64,000 nucleotides of DNA. Origin: Bartonella rattimassiliensis 15908 (lineage in GTDB: Bacteria; Pseudomonadota; Alphaproteobacteria; Rhizobiales; Rhizobiaceae). Below, one piece after another: positions 30,845 through 38,949 of this stretch. The number at the start of each line of letters is the position of its first letter. The first letter of the stretch is position 1. Below the pieces are notes generated by a model. It saw only the letters and a program-made list of their open reading frames with translations. It did no database searches and was not told the origin of the DNA. A program made the position numbers and the translations under genes. The stretch is taken from NCBI RefSeq assembly GCF_000278215.1, contig NZ_JH725064.1, positions 491,587-555,586 on the forward strand. The letters are read 5' to 3'.

Positions 30845-31126
30845 ATGCGTGAAATCGTCTATACTCGATCATTTAGACGTGATCTCAAACGTGAAAGTAA
30901 AGGCAGATACGCTAATTCACTAGAAGAGGATTTGCTGCTTGTGATTCAAGCATTAGCAGAGAATGCTCCACTAAAGGTGCATTGGCGAGATCATGCGCTA
31001 ACAGGTCAATGGCGCAATTGCCGCGATTGTCATATCAAACCAGATTTGGTTTTGATCTATCGAAAACCAGATACCAAAACGTTAGAGCTTTTACGACTTG
31101 GTTCACACTCTGAACTACGTTTATGA
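30845..31126 (+). CDS. YafQ/RelE-family mRNA interferase toxin
   Basis: About 93 aa, start MREIVYTRSFRRDLKRES at 30845. The frame extends back to 30797, inside the antitoxin. The conserved YafQ segment HWRDHALTGQWRNCRDCHI and PDLVLIYR supplies the His/Asp residues used for ribosome-dependent mRNA cleavage. It is full-length and looks intact, unlike the relE at 52.3 kb. Confidence 0.88.
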   Translation: MREIVYTRSFRRDLKRESKGRYANSLEEDLLLVIQALAENAPLKVHWRDHALTGQWRNCRDCHIKPDLVLIYRKPDTKTLELLRLGSHSELRL

Positions 31127-31146
31127 TTGAACCTATAATTTTTTGA

Positions 31147-31178
31147 GGTGGAGTCTTTGCAAAACCTTTCTCTCCACC
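31147..31178. terminator. Possible terminator between convergent yafQ and late genes
   Basis: GGTGGAG (31147-31153) pairs with CTCCACC (31172-31178) around an 18-base loop, with A- or T-rich flanks on both sides. The position between converging transcripts supports the call, but the loop is long. Confidence 0.4.
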
Positions 31179-31189
31179 ATAAAAATTCT

Positions 31190-31408
31190 TCAATTTTTTG
31201 AAAACCACTGCTTTAAGTGTGCAATGACATTATCTATCGCATCTATGAAGCGGGCAAAATCGAGGATAAGCAAAAAAAGAAAAAAGGCTATCCACTTCAT
31301 GAAACGAGACATCACTTTCACACTTTGATAGGTAATGATGATTTCTTGAAGCATTTCTTTTTCCGCTTCTGTAAGCTCTGTGTGTTTTTCAGCTTTTTTT
31401 CTTACCAT
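31190..31408 (-). CDS. Small single-span membrane protein, holin candidate
   Basis: About 72 aa, ATG at 31408. A charged N-terminus precedes one membrane helix (WIAFFLFLLILDFARFI) and an amphipathic tail. It is the last gene of the leftward late operon, overlapping the o-spanin end by 20 bp, so a lysis role is likely by position. No holin family is recognised, and some other membrane function is possible. Confidence 0.55.
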   Translation of the reverse strand: MVRKKAEKHTELTEAEKEMLQEIIITYQSVKVMSRFMKWIAFFLFLLILDFARFIDAIDNVIAHLKQWFSKN

Positions 31409-31607
31409 GTTTCCACCCACATAAGCGTGCTCCCTGTTGATTATGTTTCAATATATCTCTTGCTAGGTTGGAACTGATAACCTTCACATCTCTCTTGTCT
31501 AAATAAATGGGCAACCAACCAACACAAGAAGAAGCATATTTATGGGTCACGCAACCAGTCAGAGAGAGCAGCACGCACATCAGCATCACTTTTTTTGTTA
31601 ACTTCAT
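31389..31607 (-). CDS. Outer-membrane lipoprotein spanin (Rz1-like)
   Basis: About 72 aa from ATG 31607. MKLTKKVMLMCVLLSLTGC is a classic lipoprotein signal with lipobox LTGC; the mature chain is short, with WLPIYLDKRDV and further cysteines. The frame is open back to 31682, but that extension overlaps the i-spanin. Its start lies within the i-spanin gene in another frame, the overlapped Rz/Rz1 arrangement. The role would be fusing inner and outer membranes at lysis. Confidence 0.75.
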   Translation of the reverse strand: MKLTKKVMLMCVLLSLTGCVTHKYASSCVGWLPIYLDKRDVKVISSNLARDILKHNQQGARLCGWKHGKKKS

Positions 31608-31767
31608 TTTCCACCTCAAGTCGTGCTGTTGCTGTCTGTAAAATATTTTCTGTTTGCTTTTGCTGTTCCGCCTTTTTTCCAAGAGTGAAAGCTTTGGCTA
31701 AAACTATAAAAAAAGCGGCTAAAGCCGCACCTGTTAGCATCAGATTTTTTTTCATCCATAAGATCAT
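31540..31767 (-). CDS. Inner-membrane spanin (Rz-like)
   Basis: 75 aa: an N-terminal membrane anchor (LMLTGAALAAFFIVLAKA) and a periplasmic helical region rich in Q, E and K (GKKAEQQKQTENILQ). The ATG overlaps the endolysin stop as ATGA, and the 3' end overlaps the lipoprotein spanin by 68 bp. Architecture and position support an i-spanin; sequence homology is not evident by eye. Confidence 0.7.
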   Translation of the reverse strand: MILWMKKNLMLTGAALAAFFIVLAKAFTLGKKAEQQKQTENILQTATARLEVENEVNKKSDADVRAALSDWLRDP

Positions 31768-32429
31768 AAACAGTGTTCCTTAAAGCGCTTAGCAACAAAG
31801 AAAATACCAGCGCCTGCTGCTAAAACCATAATAACAGCGAAAGCCCATTGAATGGGACCATTGCCAGCTAAAAAACCACCAAGACCTGAGAAAGAACCAA
31901 TAATGGGTGCTAATGCTTCTGCTTTAAAAAAAACTGTTGAATCCTTTGTTTCTACCGTTTGATAGTTCGAGGAAACAAAAGCACCTTTTGCCCATAATCC
32001 TGCTTCTGCTGCACGCCGATGTACGAGACCTTGTAAACGCTTCCCACCCGCTTTGGTCCATTTTTGTAATTCGGCAGGTATTGCTTCATAATCGCCTTTG
32101 TTGAGTCTTTTAAGTAATGTAGAATTTTGAAAAGCTGAAATGCCTACATTATAACAAAAGGAAACAAGCGCACCAAACTGCTCGTCACTTAAAATCACAT
32201 CAACTGCTTTTTCTACAGCTTGTTCATATTGCCGCAAATCTGCCAAAAGCATGTTTTCAGCTTTTTTTTCTGTAATCACCATCCCTTCAATAACTATTGG
32301 TTTGCCAGCCTTTCCTGTATGTCCATAACCAATCGTCCAAACACCAGAGACATCTTGATAAGCCTGCAAGCGCAAACCTTCCCACTTTTTCAAACAGTCT
32401 AAACAATCTTCACTTATTCTCCGTGCCAT
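31764..32429 (-). CDS. Phage endolysin, GH24 lysozyme with C-terminal membrane segment
   Basis: Muramidase of the T4 lysozyme family. The E-D-T catalytic set is E17 (KKWEGLRL), D26 (AYQDVSG) and T32 (WTIGYGHT), with T4-like spacing of 9 and 6 residues. The GH24 domain ends near residue 145. A tail of about 70 residues carries two hydrophobic stretches, the last (about 190-212, WAFAVIMVLAAGAGIFFVA) a good membrane helix. There is no N-terminal signal-anchor, so export presumably needs a holin, or the tail itself tethers the enzyme. Confidence 0.9.
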   Translation of the reverse strand: MARRISEDCLDCLKKWEGLRLQAYQDVSGVWTIGYGHTGKAGKPIVIEGMVITEKKAENMLLADLRQYEQAVEKAVDVILSDEQFGALVSFCYNVGISAFQNSTLLKRLNKGDYEAIPAELQKWTKAGGKRLQGLVHRRAAEAGLWAKGAFVSSNYQTVETKDSTVFFKAEALAPIIGSFSGLGGFLAGNGPIQWAFAVIMVLAAGAGIFFVAKRFKEHCL

Positions 32430-32443
32430 TGCTTTGTTCCATC

Positions 32444-34492
32444 CTATAAATATACCTTTATGAGTACTGCTCCGTCACCGCCATCACCACTTGATGAGTC
32501 TGTTGCATTTTTTCCGGGAAAATAACCACCACCACCACCGCCATAAAGGACCTTACTCTCTTTAGGACTTAAAGCGCCTTTACCTCCATGACCGCCCCAC
32601 ATGCTATGGCCACCATGACCGACTTGACCATTAGAATAACTACCGCCACCACCGCCACCACCGCCATAAACACTACTTCCACCATCACCACCTTTACCGC
32701 TCATGCCGACAGGTTTGTCAATGTCACCTCTACCGCCTTTACCGCCAGTGCCACCACCGCCTCCGCCGCCATAAACACTACTTCCACCATCGCCACCATC
32801 GCCACCTTTACCGCCTTTACCGCCAGTGCCACCATCGCCACCTTTACCGCCTCTACCACCTAAACCATAAACACTACTTCCACCATTACCACCTTTACCG
32901 CCTCTACCGCCTTTAAAATCAACACCATCGCCACCATAACCGCCCCAACCACCATCGGATAAAAAATTATCACCACCACGACCGCCAATGCCACCATTGC
33001 CAAGACCGTTGTCATAACCACCATAACCACCCCGGCCACCATGACCACCAAGAAAGCCATCTTTACCATTATAATCGCCATCTTTGCCTGTAGCGTCCTC
33101 ACCTTTAAACACGCCTTTTTGATAAGGTTTAATTGAATTCTGTCCACCAAAAGCTATAATAAATTGACCAACTACTGTGCGGCCGCCTCCAGGATTATTA
33201 GGATTTTTTCCGCCTTTTCCAATACTGACCGAATTCTTTCCAAGAAATTTTTTCCTTGTTCTTACGTACGTACAACAACCACCAAAACCACCTTCGCCAC
33301 CAGTGCCACCATAAACACTATCACTCCCAGCATCGCCGCCACCCCAAGCCCATATTTCAAGTTCTGTCTCATCAGTAACACCCTCTGGCCAAGGAATGTC
33401 TCCACTTTCTGTCATGAGAATTTCAACAGGTTTGCTAACCCCACCACCATTGTTGCCACCGCCATTGCTATTGCTACTATTGGCTTTGATTGAAGCCATC
33501 AGATTAGCTGGTGAAATAAGCGCATTTATTGTTTTTGTGCCATCAATCCAGTCTTGTTCTGCAAGAGGTTGAATGAGATCAACTTTTTTCTGTACACTGC
33601 GCGCTATATCTTGCGCTTTATCGGCTTCTGTTTGTGCAATATTTGCCTCAGCTTTTGCACTGTCTCCCGTTTTTTGTGCTGTCTCAGCCGTTGTTTTCGC
33701 ATCTACAGCATAAGCTTTTGTATCATTTGCTGTCCTTAATGCACTATCTGCAACGTTCTTTGCCTCACTTGCAACATGAATCCCTTGTTGTGCAATATCT
33801 TCAACTTGATCAATTTTTGCAATCTGTGCACGTTCTGGAGGGGTTAAGATAAGATGCTTTTGCCCCTCCTTCATATTCTCCATATCAAATACATCTTTTT
33901 CTATTTTATCTGGATCATAGACTGATTTTGACATACCAAAAGACTTTGAGCCTACAAAATAATTAATGGTATTTTTTAGTTCTACGGGAGAGATAGGATA
34001 ATGAACACCTTCATCTCCAAGACGCCACTTTTCCATTGTTGGCTGAGTAGGACTCAACCATTGCAACTTCAATCTTTCCTCTGGAGTTAAGATCTTTTTG
34101 GTAGGACCTTCATGCATATTTTCCATGGAAAACACATTTGACCTCACATTATCGGGGTCATATGTAGCAGCCTTCATATCGCCAATTCCTAAAGGTGATA
34201 TTTTTATCCAACCATCCCCTGATAAAATCGTATTTTCATGGGCTTTCCCACTTGCTTCAATATCATGAACAGTTACCTTATCTTTGTAAGCAAGGGCTCC
34301 AATATCTCTCTTTGCAACCGCATCATCAGCCTTTTTTCCCTGAGCAGCACTCGCAAAGTATTCTACCTCATAAGCCGCTGCACTCCCCACTGAAACCGGT
34401 GCAAGAACCTTACTATCTAAAACACCTTCTTTGACTTCTTCTTTTGTTGCTGGTTCAAGCTTAAATATATGCGTGTGATAGGGTAATGGCAT
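32444..34492 (-). CDS. Tail fibre/adhesin with polyglycine-rich tip
   Basis: 682 aa. The N-terminal 230 residues hold two copies of a module (YDPDNVRSNVFSMENM and YDPDKIEKDVFDMENM, each followed by xEGxxxxILTPxER). A trimeric-type coiled coil (about 235-310, many A/T/D/K) follows. From about residue 345 to the end it is dominated by GGxGGx runs (GGRGGKGGNGGSSVYG and similar), ending in VLIKVYL. Such runs can form polyglycine-II bundles with variable loops, as in some phage receptor-binding tips. I infer host receptor binding. The gene lies between the endolysin and the collar genes. Confidence 0.8.
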   Translation of the reverse strand: MPLPYHTHIFKLEPATKEEVKEGVLDSKVLAPVSVGSAAAYEVEYFASAAQGKKADDAVAKRDIGALAYKDKVTVHDIEASGKAHENTILSGDGWIKISPLGIGDMKAATYDPDNVRSNVFSMENMHEGPTKKILTPEERLKLQWLSPTQPTMEKWRLGDEGVHYPISPVELKNTINYFVGSKSFGMSKSVYDPDKIEKDVFDMENMKEGQKHLILTPPERAQIAKIDQVEDIAQQGIHVASEAKNVADSALRTANDTKAYAVDAKTTAETAQKTGDSAKAEANIAQTEADKAQDIARSVQKKVDLIQPLAEQDWIDGTKTINALISPANLMASIKANSSNSNGGGNNGGGVSKPVEILMTESGDIPWPEGVTDETELEIWAWGGGDAGSDSVYGGTGGEGGFGGCCTYVRTRKKFLGKNSVSIGKGGKNPNNPGGGRTVVGQFIIAFGGQNSIKPYQKGVFKGEDATGKDGDYNGKDGFLGGHGGRGGYGGYDNGLGNGGIGGRGGDNFLSDGGWGGYGGDGVDFKGGRGGKGGNGGSSVYGLGGRGGKGGDGGTGGKGGKGGDGGDGGSSVYGGGGGGGTGGKGGRGDIDKPVGMSGKGGDGGSSVYGGGGGGGGSYSNGQVGHGGHSMWGGHGGKGALSPKESKVLYGGGGGGYFPGKNATDSSSGDGGDGAVLIKVYL

Positions 34493-34509
34493 CGCGTTTC
34501 ATTCCTTAA

Positions 34510-34761
34510 TCAGTTCGTTGTCTTGTTGTGTGTGAGATAGGATTGCAATTCATCAATAAGTTTTTGCATAGTCTCTATGCGTTTATCTGTCGCTTCTTTA
34601 TATTCTGCCAAAGCGCTTAAAAGATCATGCTGTATGTCGCTTTTGACAAGATCAAGCACCTTATTTAAGGGTGCATGAACCATTCTATTGCTTGCATAAA
34701 AAAGGACGCGAATTTGCTCCGCGTCCGCAATATCATCAATAGCAGACGGATTATTGATCAT
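34510..34761 (-). CDS. Small helical phage protein of unknown function
   Basis: 83 aa, mostly helical (LVKSDIQHDLLSALAEYKEA...). It sits between collar and fibre genes, so it may be a fibre-assembly factor or connector. Its 5' part contains a strong terminator-like hairpin in the sense strand (see 34698-34726), so expression may depend on read-through. No family recognised. Confidence 0.6.
   Translation of the reverse strand: MINNPSAIDDIADAEQIRVLFYASNRMVHAPLNKVLDLVKSDIQHDLLSALAEYKEATDKRIETMQKLIDELQSYLTHNKTTN
34698..34726 (-). terminator. Strong rho-independent terminator inside the 83-aa gene
   Basis: On the minus strand a 7-bp GC-rich stem GGACGCG / CGCGTCC (34720-34726 and 34704-34710) is followed directly by six T. 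It lies about 45 bp after the collar gene stop and within the coding frame of the next gene. Confidence 0.7.
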
Positions 34762-34770
34762 TGGAAAACT

Positions 34771-35751
34771 TCATGATTTTATGGCATAGACAACCGGTAC
34801 ATTAACAGGGCGTGTTTCTGCCTCGCCTGTTGAAGAAATCGTTATCTTATGCGTGTGCACTCCAGCAGGTTGTGTTGTTCCTCCAAGAACGGCATAGTGA
34901 TAAGAGGGATTTCTTCTACCAATATCATTGGCACTCCATCCCACTCCATTATACTGAAACCCGTGTGTATGCTGCCCTGCTTCTTCAATGGTGGCAACAT
35001 GCGTATGCGATTTAAGGCAATCTTGCTGTATATCGGCAAATTGTCTATTCCTATCTAAACCGCGTCCATCATCAAAGCCCCGTAAAAACATTCCTCTAAA
35101 GTCTGGAACTTTAAATGTTGTATCGCTATCTTTTCCCCATTTATCCCCTATTGTCTTGAATAATTGCGGATAATCTTTTCGTTTATAGCTTGCACCATCA
35201 CACAAGAGCCAACCATTTGGTACTTCTTGCATAGCAAAAGTTGCAATAAACCCGCAAGGAAAGGTTTCGACCTTTGGTGGTGGAATGGGGGTAGGATTTA
35301 AAAGATACCAACCATCAAGATCTTTTGTTGATACACCATCATTATAGACTATTTCATAAATACCCCCCGTTTGTAACTCACCGCCTATCAATGGCACTAT
35401 CCCCGTATTGGTTGCTTTATAGAGTGACTTTGCTCCTATATTATTCACATTGATTGTCGCAGGTCCCACATTTGTACCACGCGCTTTAAAGCGTAGAATG
35501 ATATCATTTTTATATTTTTCTAGAGGTGAAACCGTTGTTAACGTTATGAATGTTGTTTTATCTTCCCCATTCACCATAAATTTTGTATCAAGAGAACCAC
35601 CATTATCGGCAAGATATTCACGTATACGCTGCATCATGACCCGCGCACTATCATTGACAGAACTAGGTGGTTGTCCCTCTGCCCAATTAATCATGCTATC
35701 TGAATGCGCATTTTTATCAGCTGTTAACGACCAATCATAAATATCAGACAT
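34771..35751 (-). CDS. Phage tail collar-domain protein
   Basis: 326 aa. A Collar domain (pfam07484 type) spans about residues 165-240, with PNGWLLCDGASYKRKDYPQL and VPDFRGMFLRGFD. The C-terminal part has several HxH pairs (SHTHV, QHTHGF, VHTHKI), known in other fibre tips to bind metal ions. It overlaps the transglycosylase gene by 8 bp. Probably a fibre or baseplate-like tip component. Confidence 0.85.
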   Translation of the reverse strand: MSDIYDWSLTADKNAHSDSMINWAEGQPPSSVNDSARVMMQRIREYLADNGGSLDTKFMVNGEDKTTFITLTTVSPLEKYKNDIILRFKARGTNVGPATINVNNIGAKSLYKATNTGIVPLIGGELQTGGIYEIVYNDGVSTKDLDGWYLLNPTPIPPPKVETFPCGFIATFAMQEVPNGWLLCDGASYKRKDYPQLFKTIGDKWGKDSDTTFKVPDFRGMFLRGFDDGRGLDRNRQFADIQQDCLKSHTHVATIEEAGQHTHGFQYNGVGWSANDIGRRNPSYHYAVLGGTTQPAGVHTHKITISSTGEAETRPVNVPVVYAIKS

Positions 35752-36736
35752 GATAAGCCCCCGTTCTTCTTAATAATTCTTCCCGTAATTGTTGCTCTTT
35801 TTGCTGCCCATATGAGCGAACAGAATTTCTCCTTGAAGGATCAATAAGAGGCGTTAAATCTATCGGGTGTGCACTTGATTGTGAAAACCCCGCCATCATT
35901 GGTTGTTGCATCATTTGTTGATGTGCCATCTCTATTTGTTGATCTTGCGTATCTTTATTCCGTCTCATCAAATCAACCAGATTCATCACACCCTTTTTAA
36001 GCGCACCAGCATCAATCCCTTGCGCTTGCAATGATGTATTTTTCTGCAATGGCATATTTCCCATAGACCGTCCTATGAGAGTATCTCCACTTTCAGAGGC
36101 ATGCATTCTGTTTGGTAATGTCGTGTCATATGCTATCAATGGCTCTCTTGCTTGATCACTTTGAATCGCCTTTTGAAATCTCTCAACGCCGCGCAATGGA
36201 ACCACTTCATTTTGTGCATTTAGCCAATTGCCTTGGGGGGATTGTGTCATACCCTTCGAAGCATCTCCCGTTTTATTGTAAAGCCCATAAATATGATTCA
36301 TAAAATCCCCTGCGGTTGCCTCCGCATTTCCTCCGTTAAGGACAACTGCTTGACGCCCCAAAAGCTGGCTTGCTGGCACATTGGGATTTTTGATAAGTTT
36401 TACAGCCCCTGCTGGTCCTTGTTGGTGTGCCAAATAAAGTTCTGCTTGGGATGGCTCTCGACCTAATGCTGTGGTTAAATAACGCGTATTGTCCTTCGTT
36501 AATCGCGCCATAGCATCGGTTGCTTGAAAGGGATCAAACTTATTATTCAGTTGATACTGCTTTGCTGTTGAATCGATAAATTGATACAGTCCCCCTGCAC
36601 TACTGTTTTTATTTTTTGCATTTGGGTTACCCTTACTTTCTATCATAGCCACGCGTTCAAGAAAGCTTTCTGGCAAACCATATTTTTGTGCTGCCTGTGA
36701 AATAGCACGCTTCACATTGGGATGAAAATTGATCAT
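35744..36736 (-). CDS. Virion-associated lytic transglycosylase (SLT domain)
   Basis: 330 aa. The N-terminal 150 residues are a soluble lytic transglycosylase domain: the catalytic Glu in VAMIESKGNPNA, followed by SSAGGLYQFI and the AELYLAHQQGPAGA segment. The C-terminal half is low-complexity, with M/Q-rich stretches (MAHQQMMQQPMMAG). Next to two large helical proteins it fits an ejection protein that opens peptidoglycan during DNA entry. Confidence 0.85.
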   Translation of the reverse strand: MINFHPNVKRAISQAAQKYGLPESFLERVAMIESKGNPNAKNKNSSAGGLYQFIDSTAKQYQLNNKFDPFQATDAMARLTKDNTRYLTTALGREPSQAELYLAHQQGPAGAVKLIKNPNVPASQLLGRQAVVLNGGNAEATAGDFMNHIYGLYNKTGDASKGMTQSPQGNWLNAQNEVVPLRGVERFQKAIQSDQAREPLIAYDTTLPNRMHASESGDTLIGRSMGNMPLQKNTSLQAQGIDAGALKKGVMNLVDLMRRNKDTQDQQIEMAHQQMMQQPMMAGFSQSSAHPIDLTPLIDPSRRNSVRSYGQQKEQQLREELLRRTGAYHV

Positions 36737-38949
36737 TAGTTTATAACCGTTCTATCAATACTGCTATTCAAAAGAATGCCAACAAAATTGATGAATTTTG
36801 TGTGATCTTCTTTGGTTATTAAGCGTTTCTTTTCTGCTTCGTGAAACTTCTTAATTAATTCAACGGCTTTTTCTCTTGCTAACCCAAAATCTCCTTTTTC
36901 CCGCGCTGTTATGAGAGCCGCAATATCTCTTTCAGTCTCTTTATGAACGCCTAAGAGTTTGCGTCCAAATTTCCCTAAGAAATTTTTTACAACTGCCTTG
37001 ATGAAAGCAATCTTTCCTATCCCCATAGTCTGTTGTGCCCCCCTCTCTTCCACTTCACCCATATGTTTTGGCAGTTGTGCAAAAAGCTTTGATCGCTCCA
37101 CCTCTGGTCTCAACATTTTCATCAGCTGATCCGCTTGATCCTTACTATAAATATGCTGTAGTTTCTCTTGAGCATTTTGCGCATTAAATAAACTTAACAA
37201 ACTATGCTCTGGATTATTGGCATTTTTTGATGCATATTCTATCTGTTCACGAACACCTTTTCTAAAGGCATCTCGTTCCAATGAACCCATTCCTGCAAGC
37301 TGACTTTTAATCATATCTAAATCAACTGTCTTCTCCAGTGCTTTTTTCCCAAGATCAAATGCATCACCAATTTCGAGTTCGCTTCGATAAAGGTTCCGCG
37401 CTTTAGCATACTCTGGAGAAGAGGTTTCCAAAACATCAAGAAGTTCTTGCTTAACATTCATCAACTCTCTAGAATATCCTCGTTCTCCTTTTATAGCAGC
37501 AGAATTAATCTTATCATCCAGCACTTCTTTCGCCTTGTGTAAAAGCCGCATATCCAACTGTGGACTGCTCTTGCTTGCTAAGATCTTTGGATCTACATCA
37601 TTAAGCACTCTTTCCATTGCTTTGCCGGAGGATTTTTGAAATGCAGGTCTTTTTTGTAAAAGCGATAATTTCTCTTGAGCAGTCTTAGCAATTGGCATTG
37701 CCTTTGCTCTCTCATACAGAGGACCAGCCTTTTCTTGTGCTTTGTTAATAATCTCTTGCTTTAAATCATTTGTATTAACTTTCGGACCAAGCACTTTTGT
37801 TATTCCGTCGTTAACCCGTCGAGCAATTTCATCTTGCCGAGCTCCTAAACGGTTTTTTACGATTGAATAGGTATCATAATCTTTTTTGGCTGCATCAAAA
37901 GCTCGCGCAGAAAGCCCCTCATGAAGATCAATAATCATTGAATCAGGACCACGCTGTTTTAATGCCCTCTCAAGCTTATCAACGCCTTCATCCCCTAAAG
38001 TCCGGCTTACATACTTAAACGCTCTATCGCTTATTTGAAATGCTTCTTTTTCTGCCATTTGCGCGGCTTTTGCCGCCATTTCAGCTGAACTTATCGGTCC
38101 TCTCAATGCTGCTTTGAGTGATTTTGTCACAAAAGGTGTCACTTTTGACACACCACTGGCAACAAATGGCGTTGCACCACCTAGCCCTGCACCAAACCCA
38201 GCAGACATGAGAGTATCTTCAAACCCTTCTCCCTCACCACTGCCGGCTATTCCACCATAAATAGCTCCAGTTTTTGCTGCACGCCCCAAACTAAACTTTG
38301 CCGCCTCTTTACTTGCTGCGGCTTTTATTGCTGCTTCACCTGCCGCTTTTGCTGCTGTGCGTTCTGCACCTTCTGCCAAAGCAGATTGCACCGCCCTTTC
38401 TCCTGCTGCTAAAGCTTTACTGGTTATTTGTGCTCCTGCAACACCTGCTCTACCTCCCAACACAACATCAGCCCCCATTGCCGCACGAGCAGCAGCAGTA
38501 GCCCCTGCCGCGGGTGGAAAGAGGGCAGAAGCAATTATGGGGGCCGCAGCACCCGCTAAATTCCCCGCAAAAGACGCATAAAACTGATCTCTGTTCGCCG
38601 CCCTTTGATAGTCACGCCATCGCTTTGTCACTTCATTATATTTTTTAACCGCCTTTTCATCTCCCTTCCAATAATCCCAAAACCCTGCTTCTAATATTCC
38701 AGCTAGTTCATCATCATAGCCCATAGTTAACCCATGAAGAGCTCCCCATCCAAAAGCACCCGCAGCACTTGGATGTGGACCATCTTCTTCTGTTTCTTTT
38801 GTGGTACCTTTATTTTCTGTAAAAGAACCACTCAACTTTTCCTTATTTTTTGAAAAAAGCTCTTGAAGCTGTTCTGGTGTATAGTCACTTACATACCCAA
38901 TGACTCTCGTATTTTTTCTATGAATGAGAGGAGGAATTAATTCAGCCAT
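36736..38949 (-). CDS. Large internal-virion/ejection-type protein
   Basis: About 737 aa from ATG 38949, which has AAGGAGA about 13 nt upstream; the frame continues back to 38997. An Ala/Gly-rich, weakly hydrophobic section (about residues 115-270, e.g. AAAPIIASALFPPAAGAT) is followed by long helical sequence. Such membrane-active plus helical layouts are common in podovirus DNA-ejection proteins. No homologue can be named from sequence alone. Overlaps both neighbours by a few bases. Confidence 0.65.
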   Translation of the reverse strand: MAELIPPLIHRKNTRVIGYVSDYTPEQLQELFSKNKEKLSGSFTENKGTTKETEEDGPHPSAAGAFGWGALHGLTMGYDDELAGILEAGFWDYWKGDEKAVKKYNEVTKRWRDYQRAANRDQFYASFAGNLAGAAAPIIASALFPPAAGATAAARAAMGADVVLGGRAGVAGAQITSKALAAGERAVQSALAEGAERTAAKAAGEAAIKAAASKEAAKFSLGRAAKTGAIYGGIAGSGEGEGFEDTLMSAGFGAGLGGATPFVASGVSKVTPFVTKSLKAALRGPISSAEMAAKAAQMAEKEAFQISDRAFKYVSRTLGDEGVDKLERALKQRGPDSMIIDLHEGLSARAFDAAKKDYDTYSIVKNRLGARQDEIARRVNDGITKVLGPKVNTNDLKQEIINKAQEKAGPLYERAKAMPIAKTAQEKLSLLQKRPAFQKSSGKAMERVLNDVDPKILASKSSPQLDMRLLHKAKEVLDDKINSAAIKGERGYSRELMNVKQELLDVLETSSPEYAKARNLYRSELEIGDAFDLGKKALEKTVDLDMIKSQLAGMGSLERDAFRKGVREQIEYASKNANNPEHSLLSLFNAQNAQEKLQHIYSKDQADQLMKMLRPEVERSKLFAQLPKHMGEVEERGAQQTMGIGKIAFIKAVVKNFLGKFGRKLLGVHKETERDIAALITAREKGDFGLAREKAVELIKKFHEAEKKRLITKEDHTKFINFVGILLNSSIDRTVIN

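Noticed and set aside
31143-31477. Plus-strand frames opposite the lysis genes
   Set aside because: Antisense to the holin/spanin cassette and biased by it; no start signals.
32588-33850. Several long plus-strand frames opposite the tail fibre gene
   Set aside because: They are mirror frames of the GGxGGx codons (GGT/GGC read as ACC/GCC) and of the coiled coil, with T/A/P-rich meaningless products.
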